From Pseudomonadota bacterium (lineage in GTDB: Bacteria; Pseudomonadota; Gammaproteobacteria; Burkholderiales; Burkholderiaceae_B), in the NCBI GenBank assembly GCA_023423975.1, contig JAFAEO010000001.1, forward strand, positions 62,001 through 126,000: a DNA stretch of 64,000 nt. The letters are read 5' to 3'. The number at the start of each line of letters is the position of its first letter. Positions within the stretch are counted from its first letter, which is position 1. The notes under the pieces are model-generated. The model was not told where the DNA came from and did no database searches. It saw only the letters and a program-made list of their open reading frames with translations. Of this stretch, positions 49,767 to 57,991 are shown in pieces. Both the position numbers and the translations under genes were made by a program.

Positions 49767-50189
49767 ATGCAAACCAATGTCGACGAATTCGAGTACAGCA
49801 GCGTTGCAGCCCGGCTGCCTGCACAAGATCTGGAACGGGCGCGACGGTTCTACTCTGAAAAACTTGGCCTGGAGCCCGACGAGGCGCGCCCAGGCGGATA
49901 TCTATACTTTTGCGCAAACAATGCTTTCGGGCTGTTCGCCTCCAATGGCGCTTCATCTGGCACACATACTCAGATGGGACTGGAAGTAACCGACCTTCGA
50001 GCAGCAGTCGCCGCGCTGCGAAAGCGCGGGGTCGTCTTTGAAACGTATGACTCACCTGAATTGAAAACGGTTAACGGGATCGCAAAGATCGCAGGAAACT
50101 ATGCGAGCAAAGGCGGAAAGGGGGAGTTAGCCGCATGGTTCAAGGATAGCGAGGGCAATCTGATCGGCCTGGGGCAAGCGCTACGCTAG
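49767..50189 (+). CDS. VOC-superfamily (glyoxalase/dioxygenase-like) protein
   Basis: 140 residues from an ATG with GGGAG eight bases upstream. One beta-alpha-beta-beta-beta pair per half: AARLPAQDLERARRFYSEKLGLEPDE, YLYFCANNAFGLFASNG, HTQMGLEVTDLRAAVAALRKRGVVFETYD and AAWFKDSEGNLIGLGQ. This is the vicinal-oxygen-chelate fold found in glyoxalase I, bleomycin-resistance proteins and extradiol dioxygenases. The substrate cannot be told from sequence. Directly downstream of the AlkX-like gene; a link to resistance against DNA-damaging antibiotics is conceivable but speculative. Confidence 0.85.
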   Translation: MQTNVDEFEYSSVAARLPAQDLERARRFYSEKLGLEPDEARPGGYLYFCANNAFGLFASNGASSGTHTQMGLEVTDLRAAVAALRKRGVVFETYDSPELKTVNGIAKIAGNYASKGGKGELAAWFKDSEGNLIGLGQALR

Positions 50190-50214
50190 GCCCAGGGCAT
50201 TATTATGGCCTTCA

Positions 50215-50319
50215 CTAAGAGCACACTTTATTTTCAATGATTTCAACGATGTACTCTTCTTTATCGTCCGCAAACATGATGCGGTTTCGATAAACCACCA
50301 ACGAGCGCACAAACATCAT
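50215..50319 (-). CDS. possible small ORF
   Basis: 34 codons starting ATG ATG (MMFVRSLVVYRNRIMF then DDKEEYIVEIIENKVCS). Composition is protein-like, with a basic N-terminal and acidic C-terminal half, and it lies 48 bases after the isomerase-like gene in the same direction. There is no convincing ribosome site and no known family, so it may be a gene fragment. Confidence 0.25.
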   Translation of the reverse strand: MMFVRSLVVYRNRIMFADDKEEYIVEIIENKVCS

Positions 50320-50366
50320 CGTCCCACCAACGACAATCCCTCGCAATGTTGCCACCGGCGAAGAAC

Positions 50367-50972
50367 TCAACCCTCCCTTTTAATCGCCTCTTCCAGCATA
50401 TCCAACCTGTCCTGCCCCCAAAACAGTTCATCCTGAAAGACATACGAAGGAGAACCGAATACCCCGCAGCCTACAGCTTCGTCGGTATATTGCCGGTGAA
50501 GCGACAGGATCTGCGGCGTTCGCGCATGGTTCACCAGCGCCTGGCCATCCAGGCCCTCTTTGTCCGCGATATCGATCAGGGTTATGTCGGATGAAATATC
50601 CTGATCTTCGCACCATTCAGCTCGAAGGATGGCTTTGTACAACGCAGTGATATCGATTCCGTCCTGGCTTGCTGCAATCACCATGCAAGACGCCAGATCT
50701 GCATTAGGACACATATACCTGGGCTGTGGATTAATGTGAATGCCCAGTTTTCTGCACCACCGCTTCAATTCGGCGACACGATAGGCCTGGCGTTCAGGCG
50801 AGCGCTGATGCAGTAGCATCCCACCCGTCCTGGCGTAGACATCAGGAAGATCCACCGGTTTGTAGTTGATCGTCACGTTGTATTTGTCCGCAATACCTTG
50901 CAGGCGATCAGCACCCAAATAGGTCCAGTCAGAGTTCAGCCAAAAGTAAAAGTCTATGGTTTTGTCAGTCAT
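50367..50972 (-). CDS. DsbA-like 2-hydroxychromene-2-carboxylate isomerase family protein
   Basis: 201 residues, thioredoxin/kappa-GST-like fold. The N-terminus TIDFYFWLNSDWTYLGADRL carries Ser/Thr where DsbA has CxxC, as in HCCA isomerases (NahD type) that act with glutathione. The C-terminus GVFGSPSYVFQDELFWGQDRLDMLEEAI is the cis-Pro and final helix region. It starts with an ATGA overlap on the stop of the MFS transporter gene, so the two are translationally coupled. It probably isomerises an aromatic-ring cleavage intermediate or aldehyde. Confidence 0.85.
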   Translation of the reverse strand: MTDKTIDFYFWLNSDWTYLGADRLQGIADKYNVTINYKPVDLPDVYARTGGMLLHQRSPERQAYRVAELKRWCRKLGIHINPQPRYMCPNADLASCMVIAASQDGIDITALYKAILRAEWCEDQDISSDITLIDIADKEGLDGQALVNHARTPQILSLHRQYTDEAVGCGVFGSPSYVFQDELFWGQDRLDMLEEAIKREG

Positions 50973-52297
50973 GACCGCGCCTCTTTCATTTCAGTGATCG
51001 CTGCAAACTTAGCGGGGCCGTGCATGAAGAATGAGCTGATAATAGCAATGACACCCAAGCCGCTCAAGTACCAAACGATATAACGGGGGTCGCCGTCACC
51101 ATAGGCTAGCAGTGAGGTTGCGATCAGTGGAGCCAGGCCACCGCCGATGGCGCCAGACACTTGCACCGCAATCGATATGCCGCTGTATCTGACTGCAGGT
51201 GGAAACTGAGCAGAGAAAAGGCTCCCCTCCGGACCATACAGGCAGGCGTAGACTAAGCCGATGGCAATGATCATTGCCATATTGATTGAGGCGACGCTCT
51301 GGCTGGCGAGCATAGAGAAGAACACGGGCGCAAACAGCAATATACCGACGGAACCCGCCATGAATACCCATTTAAAACTCAGGCGATCGCCAAGAATGCC
51401 AAACAGCGGCATGGTAAACAGTGCGACCAATGCCCCCCAGATAGTGGCGTCCAGCATCACCATCCGGTCAATGCCAAGCGTATTGGTAGCATAGGCCAGG
51501 GCAAAGGTGACCACGGTATAGAACCAGGTCACTTCGGCGAGTCTGCCGCCCACGACCACAAGCACTTCTTTCGGGTATTTCTTGAGCACGATCATGGCCG
51601 GCATCTCAACCTTCTCGCCTTTCTTTTGCATGCGTTCGAAATCCGGCGATTCGGCAACCTTGACGCGGATGAACCAGCCAACCAGCAACAGTAAAACGCT
51701 TGCCAGGAACGGAATTCTCCAACCCCAGGCCAGCATGTCCTCGTTGGGCAAGGCCGCAACGGCGCCCATGGCCAGAGAAGACAGAATCAAGCCCGGCGCA
51801 ACCCCCGCTTGAGGCAGGCTGCCAAAGAAGCCTTTTTTGCCTTCAGGGGCATGTTCCACAGCCATCAATACGGCGCCTCCCCATTCACCGCCCACTGCGA
51901 TGCCCTGTATGAATCGCATAAGCACCAGCAAGACCGCACCCCAGTAACCGATAGACTCATACGAAGGAATGAGCCCGATCAGGATGGTTGGAATGCCCAT
52001 CATGAACAAGGTAATCAGCAGCATGGACTTTCGACCAACCTTATCGCCGAAATGGCCGAAGATGATGCCTCCCAGCGGTCGGGCAAAAAATCCCACCGAA
52101 TAGGTCGCAAACGCCGCCAGCGTTCCTGTCAGCGGGTCGAAAGAAGGAAAAAATATCGTGTTGAAAACCAGTGCTGCGGCTGTTCCGTATAAGAAAAAGT
52201 CGTACCACTCAATGGTTGTCCCCATCATGCTTGCCAGGCCTGCCGTCACATATTGCGAGCGTGAACGGGCAGACCCGGATGTCGTGTTATTCGCCAT
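50969..52297 (-). CDS. MFS transporter, metabolite:H+ symporter (MHS) family
   Basis: 442 residues, twelve membrane helices. Family marks: MMGTTIEWYDFFLYGTAAALVF at the first helix, GHFGDKVGRKSML (loop 2-3), RFIQGIAVGGEWGGAVLMAVEHAP (helix 4-5), RIPFLASVLLLLVGWFIRVKVAESPDF, and SGISIAVQVSGAIGGGLAPLIAT. MHS proteins import organic acids such as shikimate, citrate, alpha-ketoglutarate or aromatic acids with protons. Between the class II aldolase gene (54 bases upstream) and the HCCA-isomerase-like gene (overlapping). Confidence 0.94.
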   Translation of the reverse strand: MANNTTSGSARSRSQYVTAGLASMMGTTIEWYDFFLYGTAAALVFNTIFFPSFDPLTGTLAAFATYSVGFFARPLGGIIFGHFGDKVGRKSMLLITLFMMGIPTILIGLIPSYESIGYWGAVLLVLMRFIQGIAVGGEWGGAVLMAVEHAPEGKKGFFGSLPQAGVAPGLILSSLAMGAVAALPNEDMLAWGWRIPFLASVLLLLVGWFIRVKVAESPDFERMQKKGEKVEMPAMIVLKKYPKEVLVVVGGRLAEVTWFYTVVTFALAYATNTLGIDRMVMLDATIWGALVALFTMPLFGILGDRLSFKWVFMAGSVGILLFAPVFFSMLASQSVASINMAMIIAIGLVYACLYGPEGSLFSAQFPPAVRYSGISIAVQVSGAIGGGLAPLIATSLLAYGDGDPRYIVWYLSGLGVIAIISSFFMHGPAKFAAITEMKEARS

Positions 52298-52351
52298 CCC
52301 GGTTCCTTTTAATAATAATGATCTTTATTGTCTATTTAACGTGTCGGAAAA

Positions 52352-53131
52352 CTACTTCAGATCCAGCGCAGCAATACCATGCGTCTGCCTGCACCAGTAA
52401 TTGAAGGTTGCCTTGACGATTGAAGTCTTGAGCAGATAATCGTGGGCTTCGGCGGCAAGCGTGTCGTCCACGGGGGTCAGCTTGCCAAATGCCTGCGCAC
52501 GAATCTGCATACGGGCCGCGCGTTCAAGATAAACCGACAGATACGTCGCCTCTTCACAGGAGGTACCTGCGGTCAAATACCCATGATGGGCCAGGATAAT
52601 TGCCTTTTTTTCTCCCAGCGCCTGCGAAATAATCACGCCTTCGTCATCAGCAATTGGTACACCGGGCCATTCCCCCAGAAATGCGCAATCGTTATGCAAG
52701 GGGGTCATATCCATTTGGGAGATCACCAATGGCTGGCGCGCGGCAGCCAGGGCCGACGCCCAGGGTGAATGGGTATGAATAATACAATTGACATCAGGCC
52801 GGGCGTCATAGACCCAAAGATGAAAGCGCGTCGCCGGGTTGGCCATCCCTTCCCCGGTCAATGTATTCAGATCGCGATCAACCTCGATGAAGTCTTCAGG
52901 TTTCGCTTCATCAAACCCCAGACCAAAACGCAGAGTCCAATAAGCGCCCGGGCGCTCGGACCTGACGCTGATCTGCCCTGCCAGGCCCGCTTCCTGCTCG
53001 GTCATGGCCAGGATTCGACAGGCGTAAGCCATTGTCTCTTTTGTGTCCCGCTCTACAATTTGCAGATGCTTTGACATCTCCTGCGTCGCACGTTTGTCGA
53101 AGTAGGATTTTTCTCTTAATGGCGCATTCAT
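52352..53131 (-). CDS. class II aldolase/adducin-family protein
   Basis: 259 residues. Zinc-binding histidines appear in CIIHTHSPWASALAA and in AHHGYLTAGTSCEEATYLSVYLERAARMQIRAQ, and WTLRFGLGFDEAKPEDFIEVD contains the phosphate or carboxylate-binding region of the family. Members are aldolases (fuculose-phosphate type), decarboxylases and dehydratases. Here the partners are an MHS symporter and an HCCA-isomerase-like enzyme, so retro-aldol or decarboxylation of an aromatic-derived acid is reasonable (inference). First gene of this three-gene group; LysR gene upstream in the same direction. Confidence 0.88.
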   Translation of the reverse strand: MNAPLREKSYFDKRATQEMSKHLQIVERDTKETMAYACRILAMTEQEAGLAGQISVRSERPGAYWTLRFGLGFDEAKPEDFIEVDRDLNTLTGEGMANPATRFHLWVYDARPDVNCIIHTHSPWASALAAARQPLVISQMDMTPLHNDCAFLGEWPGVPIADDEGVIISQALGEKKAIILAHHGYLTAGTSCEEATYLSVYLERAARMQIRAQAFGKLTPVDDTLAAEAHDYLLKTSIVKATFNYWCRQTHGIAALDLK

Positions 53132-53234
53132 GCTGTGGCCTCCATATAATCTGTTTATCGATGAACGCTCTAGGTTCTATGACAGATTCTATTGATCCAC
53201 ATCAAATATAGCTATAAAGCAAAATTCATAGCAG

Positions 53235-54131
53235 CTATTCCGTTTGTACGCTCATGGATTGCGCCAGCTGTATGATGCATTGCTCCAGCGCGATGGCCAG
53301 GGCGCTAAGCGGTTTGTCCCGATGCTTGACCAACACCATTCTTCGCCGCAACAAGGGGAGCTCTATTTTCACCTTCCTCAAACCATAATCAGCCAGTACT
53401 TTTGTCGGGATCCTGGAGGGCAGAATGCAATCGCCAACCCCTGAAGAAACGAGTTTCAACATGGCATCTACCGTTTCAGCTTCTGTCACAAAATGCGGCT
53501 GCAGCCCGCCGCTATGTATCATCTTGCGCAAGGCGTAGTGCGGCGGGAACCCAACCAGTTGGAGTGATGCTTTAGTCAGATCCTGAGGACCGCTCAACGC
53601 GCTGTCCTGTCTTACGATCAGCGCCATGTCTTCCTCAAACAGCGCTGTGGAATCGAGCACATCAGAATCGACGGCCGAATCATAGACCAGCCCCAGCTCT
53701 GCATTCCCATGTTCAACCAGTGTCACCACTTCTGGCGAGCTTCTGCCCATCAGTGAAAGATTGACATGCGGTCGATTGCTAACGAACGTGGCGACGCAAT
53801 CTGCCGTGAAGTAATAGCTCAGTGTATGCACGGCCGCCAGCCGCACCGTGCCCTGGGTAATGCCTTGCTTGCGCACCTGATCCATTGCCCGGTCTATTTC
53901 CATAAAAGCCGGCTTGACTGCCGCATACAGGATTTCTCCGGCTTCGGTAAGCTTTAATCCCCGCCCTGTCCGCAAGAACAAGCGCTGATCCACATGGGCT
54001 TCGAGCAGCGCCAGTTGTTTACTCAGCCCCGATTGGGTTTGATCCAGGACCGTTGCTGCCGTTGACAGGGAACCTAAATCTGCAATAGAAACAAAAAAAC
54101 GCAATCGGCGATCTGCTGAATCTAAAGACAT
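53235..54131 (-). CDS. LysR-family transcriptional regulator
   Basis: About 298 residues from an ATG preceded by GAGGG. Helix-turn-helix RRLRFFVSIADLGSLSTAATVLDQTQSGLSKQLALLEAHVDQRLFLRTGRGLKLTEAG (about 8-65), then an effector domain starting GTVRLAAVHTLSYY. It stands 103 bases upstream of the aldolase gene on the same strand and is the likely regulator of the aldolase, MFS and isomerase genes. A longer frame upstream (23 codons) has no ribosome site. Confidence 0.9.
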   Translation of the reverse strand: MSLDSADRRLRFFVSIADLGSLSTAATVLDQTQSGLSKQLALLEAHVDQRLFLRTGRGLKLTEAGEILYAAVKPAFMEIDRAMDQVRKQGITQGTVRLAAVHTLSYYFTADCVATFVSNRPHVNLSLMGRSSPEVVTLVEHGNAELGLVYDSAVDSDVLDSTALFEEDMALIVRQDSALSGPQDLTKASLQLVGFPPHYALRKMIHSGGLQPHFVTEAETVDAMLKLVSSGVGDCILPSRIPTKVLADYGLRKVKIELPLLRRRMVLVKHRDKPLSALAIALEQCIIQLAQSMSVQTE

Positions 54132-54317
54132 ATTATTCCCTCGAACAAAAATTGAATGAGCACCACGGTTTACATCGGCAAGGACAGCAATCATCTGCAT
54201 TATGGTTCAAACAGAAACTGAAATTTGATTTAACCGCTGTCCTTGGAGCAGTATGGCAAACTAACTCTAAGCATCCGCCAAATAATCAAATTTAATCAAA
54301 CTTTAATATATATAATT

Positions 54318-54431
54318 ATTTTTATGCAAAAATAAATATTTTTATGCAATTCTGGCGTTATAGCCTACGTTACTAAAGCACATAATAATTAAATTTATAA
54401 AAAATAGGTCATGTATAATCAATTTTATGCA
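54318..54431. repeat. ATTTTTATGCAA direct repeats in AT-rich fic promoter region
   Basis: ATTTTTATGCAA at 54318-54329 and 54338-54349, exactly 20 bases apart (two helical turns), and TTTTATGCA again at 54423-54431. The whole region 54201-54502 is strikingly AT-rich and holds no gene. The phased repeats suggest a regulator-binding region for the fic gene starting at 54503. Confidence 0.45.
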
Positions 54432-54502
54432 GACATAATTGAATTTGTACATTAGTTGCACACGTTCAACGTTTATATACATAACACAGCCCGGAACATT
54501 CC

Positions 54503-56122
54503 ATGAGTGACTTTCCTGACAATTCTATCGGAGCAACGTGGCTCGCCCAGACATACCAAATTTTCCCGAGCGGTCGGTTTCCTGTACAAAGTCAGATCGG
54601 CGGTCGCAGGGCCACGCAAATCAGTGACGGCGACAGACTCGAAACATACCAGGAGAACATGCGGCCATCAAACGAGCCGGCAGCTCATCTTCAATTTCAT
54701 CTACGCCACGAAGTACCACATTTAGAATTTCTGTCCCGCCTGTTTGCCAAGACGGGGGCAGCCTTTGTTCAGGCCTGGGTAGATGCAGAACCCACCGGGC
54801 AATACGCTCGTCGAGCGGCATTTCTGTATGAGTGGTTGACCGAAGATATGTTAGAGGTGCCCAAGCGCATCGGCGGCAATTATGTCAATGCCATCGACGA
54901 TGTCAAACTGGTGGCGGCGTCAGCCGACCATCTGGTTAAGGTACCGCGTTGGCGCATTAACAACAATCTTCCTGGCACGCGGCATTTTTGTCCGATGGTT
55001 GTTAAGACCGATACGGTAAATCACGCCATCACTCTGAATGTGCCACAGCTATTCCGAAATCTGACCACCGAATTCGGAGAAGATCTGCTACGACGCGCCG
55101 CTGTATGGATGACGCTGCGCGAAAGCAAGGCCAGTTTCACCATCGAGGGTGAAGCAGATCATGCTAGCCGTATCGAACGGTTCGCCGACGTAATGGCAAG
55201 ACGGACGGGCCAGGGGGAATGCCCCTTATCCGATGCCGCGCTGGCCAATTTGCAAGGAGAGATACTCGGCAAGCTCACCACTCTCACTCATTTTGGACTG
55301 CGCCAGTCACCGGTTTTCGTAGGAGAAACAATGCACTATCAGGAAATAGTGCATTATGTAGCGCCACCAGTGGATGATGTCACGGCCATGCTGGACGGCC
55401 TGCGTATCTTTCTTGAGCGCACGCAAGGTCAATCGCCTGTCATGCGTAGTGCGGTCACAGCTTTCGGCTTTGTCTATATTCACCCGCTGGCCGACGGCAA
55501 CGGCCGAGTACACCGCTTTCTGATCAACGACATACTGCGACGAGATGGCGCTGTTCCCGAACCAGTCATTCTGCCGGTATCGGCCGTAATCACCGACGAC
55601 ACAGGGGAACGACGCAACTATGACCGAGTACTCGATGAAGTGTCCCGACCTTTGATGCAAGAGGTACGGGAATATATAACATTCACGCCTAAGCAGACCA
55701 CTTATCCGGACGGGGTAGTATCCAACTTTGAGTTCAGCGGCGCCGAGCAGAGCAGGCCTATGTGGCGTTATCCCAACTTGAGTCCGCACGTGGTCTTTCT
55801 GTCCGACATCGTCAAACGCACGCTGACAGAACAAATGCGCGAGCAATCACGATATCTCCGCAACCACGGACGCGCCCGTCAAGCGATCAAAGAAATTGTC
55901 GAGATGCCCGACCACCAGGTGGATCGCGTGCTGCGCTCCATTGAACAAAACCGTGGACAACTGAGCAATGTATTGGCAAAAGAGATGCCCGTTCTGCGCC
56001 AACCCGGCATATGGGCGCAAATCATACAGACCGTCTCACAAGCTATTCAAGAAGATCCACCCGTTGATCGTCATATCCTCGAACGTTATCACCCCACGCG
56101 ACCCGCTGACGGTGACTCATAG
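54503..56122 (+). CDS. long Fic-family protein (class II)
   Basis: 539 residues. The Fic motif HPLADGNGRVHR (327-338) has Leu instead of the usual Phe but keeps His327, Asp331, Gly-Asn-Gly and Arg. An inhibitory motif SFTIEG (211-216) is placed before it, as in class II proteins. The first roughly 200 residues are a separate domain without recognised relatives. A helical tail (about 420-520) may carry a dimerisation or DNA-binding region. It is clearly unlike the Fic protein at 39563. The upstream region is AT-rich with phased repeats, and the gene is isolated, possibly transferred. Confidence 0.9.
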   Translation: MSDFPDNSIGATWLAQTYQIFPSGRFPVQSQIGGRRATQISDGDRLETYQENMRPSNEPAAHLQFHLRHEVPHLEFLSRLFAKTGAAFVQAWVDAEPTGQYARRAAFLYEWLTEDMLEVPKRIGGNYVNAIDDVKLVAASADHLVKVPRWRINNNLPGTRHFCPMVVKTDTVNHAITLNVPQLFRNLTTEFGEDLLRRAAVWMTLRESKASFTIEGEADHASRIERFADVMARRTGQGECPLSDAALANLQGEILGKLTTLTHFGLRQSPVFVGETMHYQEIVHYVAPPVDDVTAMLDGLRIFLERTQGQSPVMRSAVTAFGFVYIHPLADGNGRVHRFLINDILRRDGAVPEPVILPVSAVITDDTGERRNYDRVLDEVSRPLMQEVREYITFTPKQTTYPDGVVSNFEFSGAEQSRPMWRYPNLSPHVVFLSDIVKRTLTEQMREQSRYLRNHGRARQAIKEIVEMPDHQVDRVLRSIEQNRGQLSNVLAKEMPVLRQPGIWAQIIQTVSQAIQEDPPVDRHILERYHPTRPADGDS

Positions 56123-56194
56123 GCACACATCTTCTGCCCAGATGGAGGAACCTATCTTCTACCTCCGATTCGGGAGATTGTGCCGATAGACGCA

Positions 56195-56860
56195 TCAACG
56201 CGCCGTCATCCCACCACTAATCAACGACGCAAAGACTGCCTCGGCCTCCCGCGCGTCCAGCGTCCCACGCACCAACGCGGACGACAGTGCCTCTCCCGCC
56301 CCCACGAAACCAATGCACCGCTTTTCCAGCTCGCCCGCAGGCAAGGTGTCGAAAGGCTTCAGGACTGCAACGAACATCATGATCACGTTGTTGAGCAGTT
56401 CCTGAAACACGGCCGCCTTCTCTTGGCTTCCTGCCAGCGCGGCGCCCACGGTATGAAAATCATCGGTGATGTCTGTCGCGCAATGGATGTAGGTGGTTGC
56501 CAGCAGGCGGACAGTCTCTTCCCGGCCCCGCGTTTCGGCAGCCATGGCCGCCTGAAATGCGCTTACCCTCTCGGTGTCTATCCACCGGTATAGCTCGATA
56601 AGCAGGCCCGACCGCGTGCCGAAATGTTCGTACACCACGGGCTTGGAGACACCGGCACGGATGGCCAGATTGCCCAGTGTGAGCCGATCTGCGCCTTCAT
56701 CACGAATGATCAACAGGGCCGTAGCAAGCAGCTGCTGTCGCCGCGCTTCTTTGGGCAACCGGCGCGCTGGCGTTGTTGAAGACGTTGCTGTAGCCGTCCT
56801 GGCAGGACTCTTTACTGGCGTCTTCGGGGCTTTCTGATTGGAATGAGTAACCACAGTCAA
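56195..56860 (-). CDS. TetR/AcrR-family regulator
   Basis: 221 residues. A flexible Ser/Thr/Pro/Ala-rich lead (1-35) precedes the TetR helix-turn-helix (ARRQQLLATALLIIRDEGADRLTLGNLAIRAGVSKPVVYEHFGTRSGLLIELY, about 39-90) and a helical ligand domain. Divergent from a saccharopine-dehydrogenase-like gene, with three CTAC-N5-GTAG palindromes in the 98-base gap between them, which strongly suggests that it represses both genes. Confidence 0.92.
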   Translation of the reverse strand: MTVVTHSNQKAPKTPVKSPARTATATSSTTPARRLPKEARRQQLLATALLIIRDEGADRLTLGNLAIRAGVSKPVVYEHFGTRSGLLIELYRWIDTERVSAFQAAMAAETRGREETVRLLATTYIHCATDITDDFHTVGAALAGSQEKAAVFQELLNNVIMMFVAVLKPFDTLPAGELEKRCIGFVGAGEALSSALVRGTLDAREAEAVFASLISGGMTAR

Positions 56861-56874
56861 ATTTCTCCTTGCGC

Positions 56875-56929
56875 AACCTACCTTTAGTAGGTTAATCTAC
56901 TTTTCGTAGGTTTATCCTACCTTTAGTAG
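56875..56929. promoter_or_regulatory. three phased CTAC-N5-GTAG operators
   Basis: AACCTAC-N5-GTAGGTT (56875-56893) is a perfect palindrome. CTAC-N5-GTAG repeats at 56897-56909 and 56917-56929, so the three sites are 19 and 20 bases apart, about two helical turns each. Position between divergent tetR and enzyme genes makes cooperative TetR binding likely. Confidence 0.75.
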
Positions 56930-56952
56930 ATTCTAACCCTCTTCAAGGATAT

Positions 56953-57966
56953 ATGACAATGATTTCAGACGCTATTCTCCTAATGGGCGGCACCGGCGCG
57001 ATCGGTCGCCAGACTGCCCGCGCGCTGCGCGCCATCCACCCCAATGTTCCGTTACTGATCGGCGGTCGCGATTTGGTTAAAAGCCGCCAGGCGGCCAGCG
57101 AGATCGGCAACGCCGACGGCGTGGCAATTGATGCGCGCGCCAACGATCTTGGTCTGGGTGACCGTCGTGTCAGCGCTGTTGCAGTCTTCTACGCCGACCA
57201 CCGCCTGGCTAGCCTGCGTTTCGCGCAAAGCCGTGGAGTACCGCATCTGAGCATTTCTTCCGGCGTGTATGAAATCGCCCCGGAAGTGGCAACCTATATG
57301 CACTCGCCCGGCACGGCAGCAATTGTCCTGGGCTATGAGTGGCTGGTTGGCGCCACAACCATCGCCGCGCTCACGTATGCCAAGCCTTTTGCCCGGCTGG
57401 ACCAGATCACGATCAATGCGCTTGTAGATGAAGAAGATGCAGGCGGTCCGGCGGTTGCCGAGGATTTTGAGCGACTGGGCAGGATGATGCCAGCGGCCCT
57501 TACCCGCCGTGACGGCAGCTATATTTGGCGTAGTAACGACGATGCCAAAGCGCAATTCCGTGCGATTGATGGCACCGAGGTGGAAGGCACCGGTTTCTCG
57601 TCTATTGATGTTGCAGGCCTGGCAGTCGCCACGGGTGCCCCGGACGTGCAATTTAATCTGGCCATGGGTGTTAGCTCATCACGGCGTCGTGGCGAACCTA
57701 AGTCGACAGAAATTATTATCGAAATGGCAGGCAAAGATCGCGACGGCCACCTGCTGCGCACCCGCCATGGCGTATTCCACCCGGGCGGCGCGGCGCCCTT
57801 GACTGCATTGGGCGTTAGCATGATTCTGGAGCGACTGACCGGACTGGATGGCAAAGCGCCCACGCCGGCCGGGTTGTATTTCCCTTTCCAGGTTGTCGAT
57901 CACGCGAGCTATCTGTCCCGCTTGCAGGCCGAAGGCGGCAGCATCGTGTCGTTGGATGTGGAGTGA
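56953..57966 (+). CDS. saccharopine-dehydrogenase-like NAD(P)-binding protein
   Basis: About 337 residues. The N-terminal Rossmann loop is ILLMGGTGAIGRQTARALRA and the middle and end (YEWLVGATTIAALTYAKPFARLDQITINALVDEEDAGGPA, and TALGVSMILERLTGLDGKAPTPAGLYFPFQVVDHASYL) match the saccharopine dehydrogenase/trans-acting enoyl-reductase-like superfamily of uncertain function. An ATG six bases later is as likely a start, being better spaced from AAGGA. Under apparent TetR control. Its last 30-40 bases of matching sequence recur at 58447-58480. Confidence 0.75.
   Translation: MTMISDAILLMGGTGAIGRQTARALRAIHPNVPLLIGGRDLVKSRQAASEIGNADGVAIDARANDLGLGDRRVSAVAVFYADHRLASLRFAQSRGVPHLSISSGVYEIAPEVATYMHSPGTAAIVLGYEWLVGATTIAALTYAKPFARLDQITINALVDEEDAGGPAVAEDFERLGRMMPAALTRRDGSYIWRSNDDAKAQFRAIDGTEVEGTGFSSIDVAGLAVATGAPDVQFNLAMGVSSSRRRGEPKSTEIIIEMAGKDRDGHLLRTRHGVFHPGGAAPLTALGVSMILERLTGLDGKAPTPAGLYFPFQVVDHASYLSRLQAEGGSIVSLDVE
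57877..57910 (+). repeat. direct repeat, copy 1 (copy 2 at 58447-58480)
   Basis: TATTTCCCTTTCCAGG leading into GTTGTCGATCACGC is repeated at 58447-58480 with few mismatches; the core CCAGGTTGTCGATCACGC (18 bases) is identical at 57888-57905 and 58459-58476. Copy 1 encodes YFPFQVVDHAS of the NAD(P)-binding protein; copy 2 in the same frame would read YFPLQVVDHAS but lies antisense in another gene. Confidence 0.6.
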
Positions 57967-57991
57967 TGTGAGTGCCGGTCAGGCAGGACAA

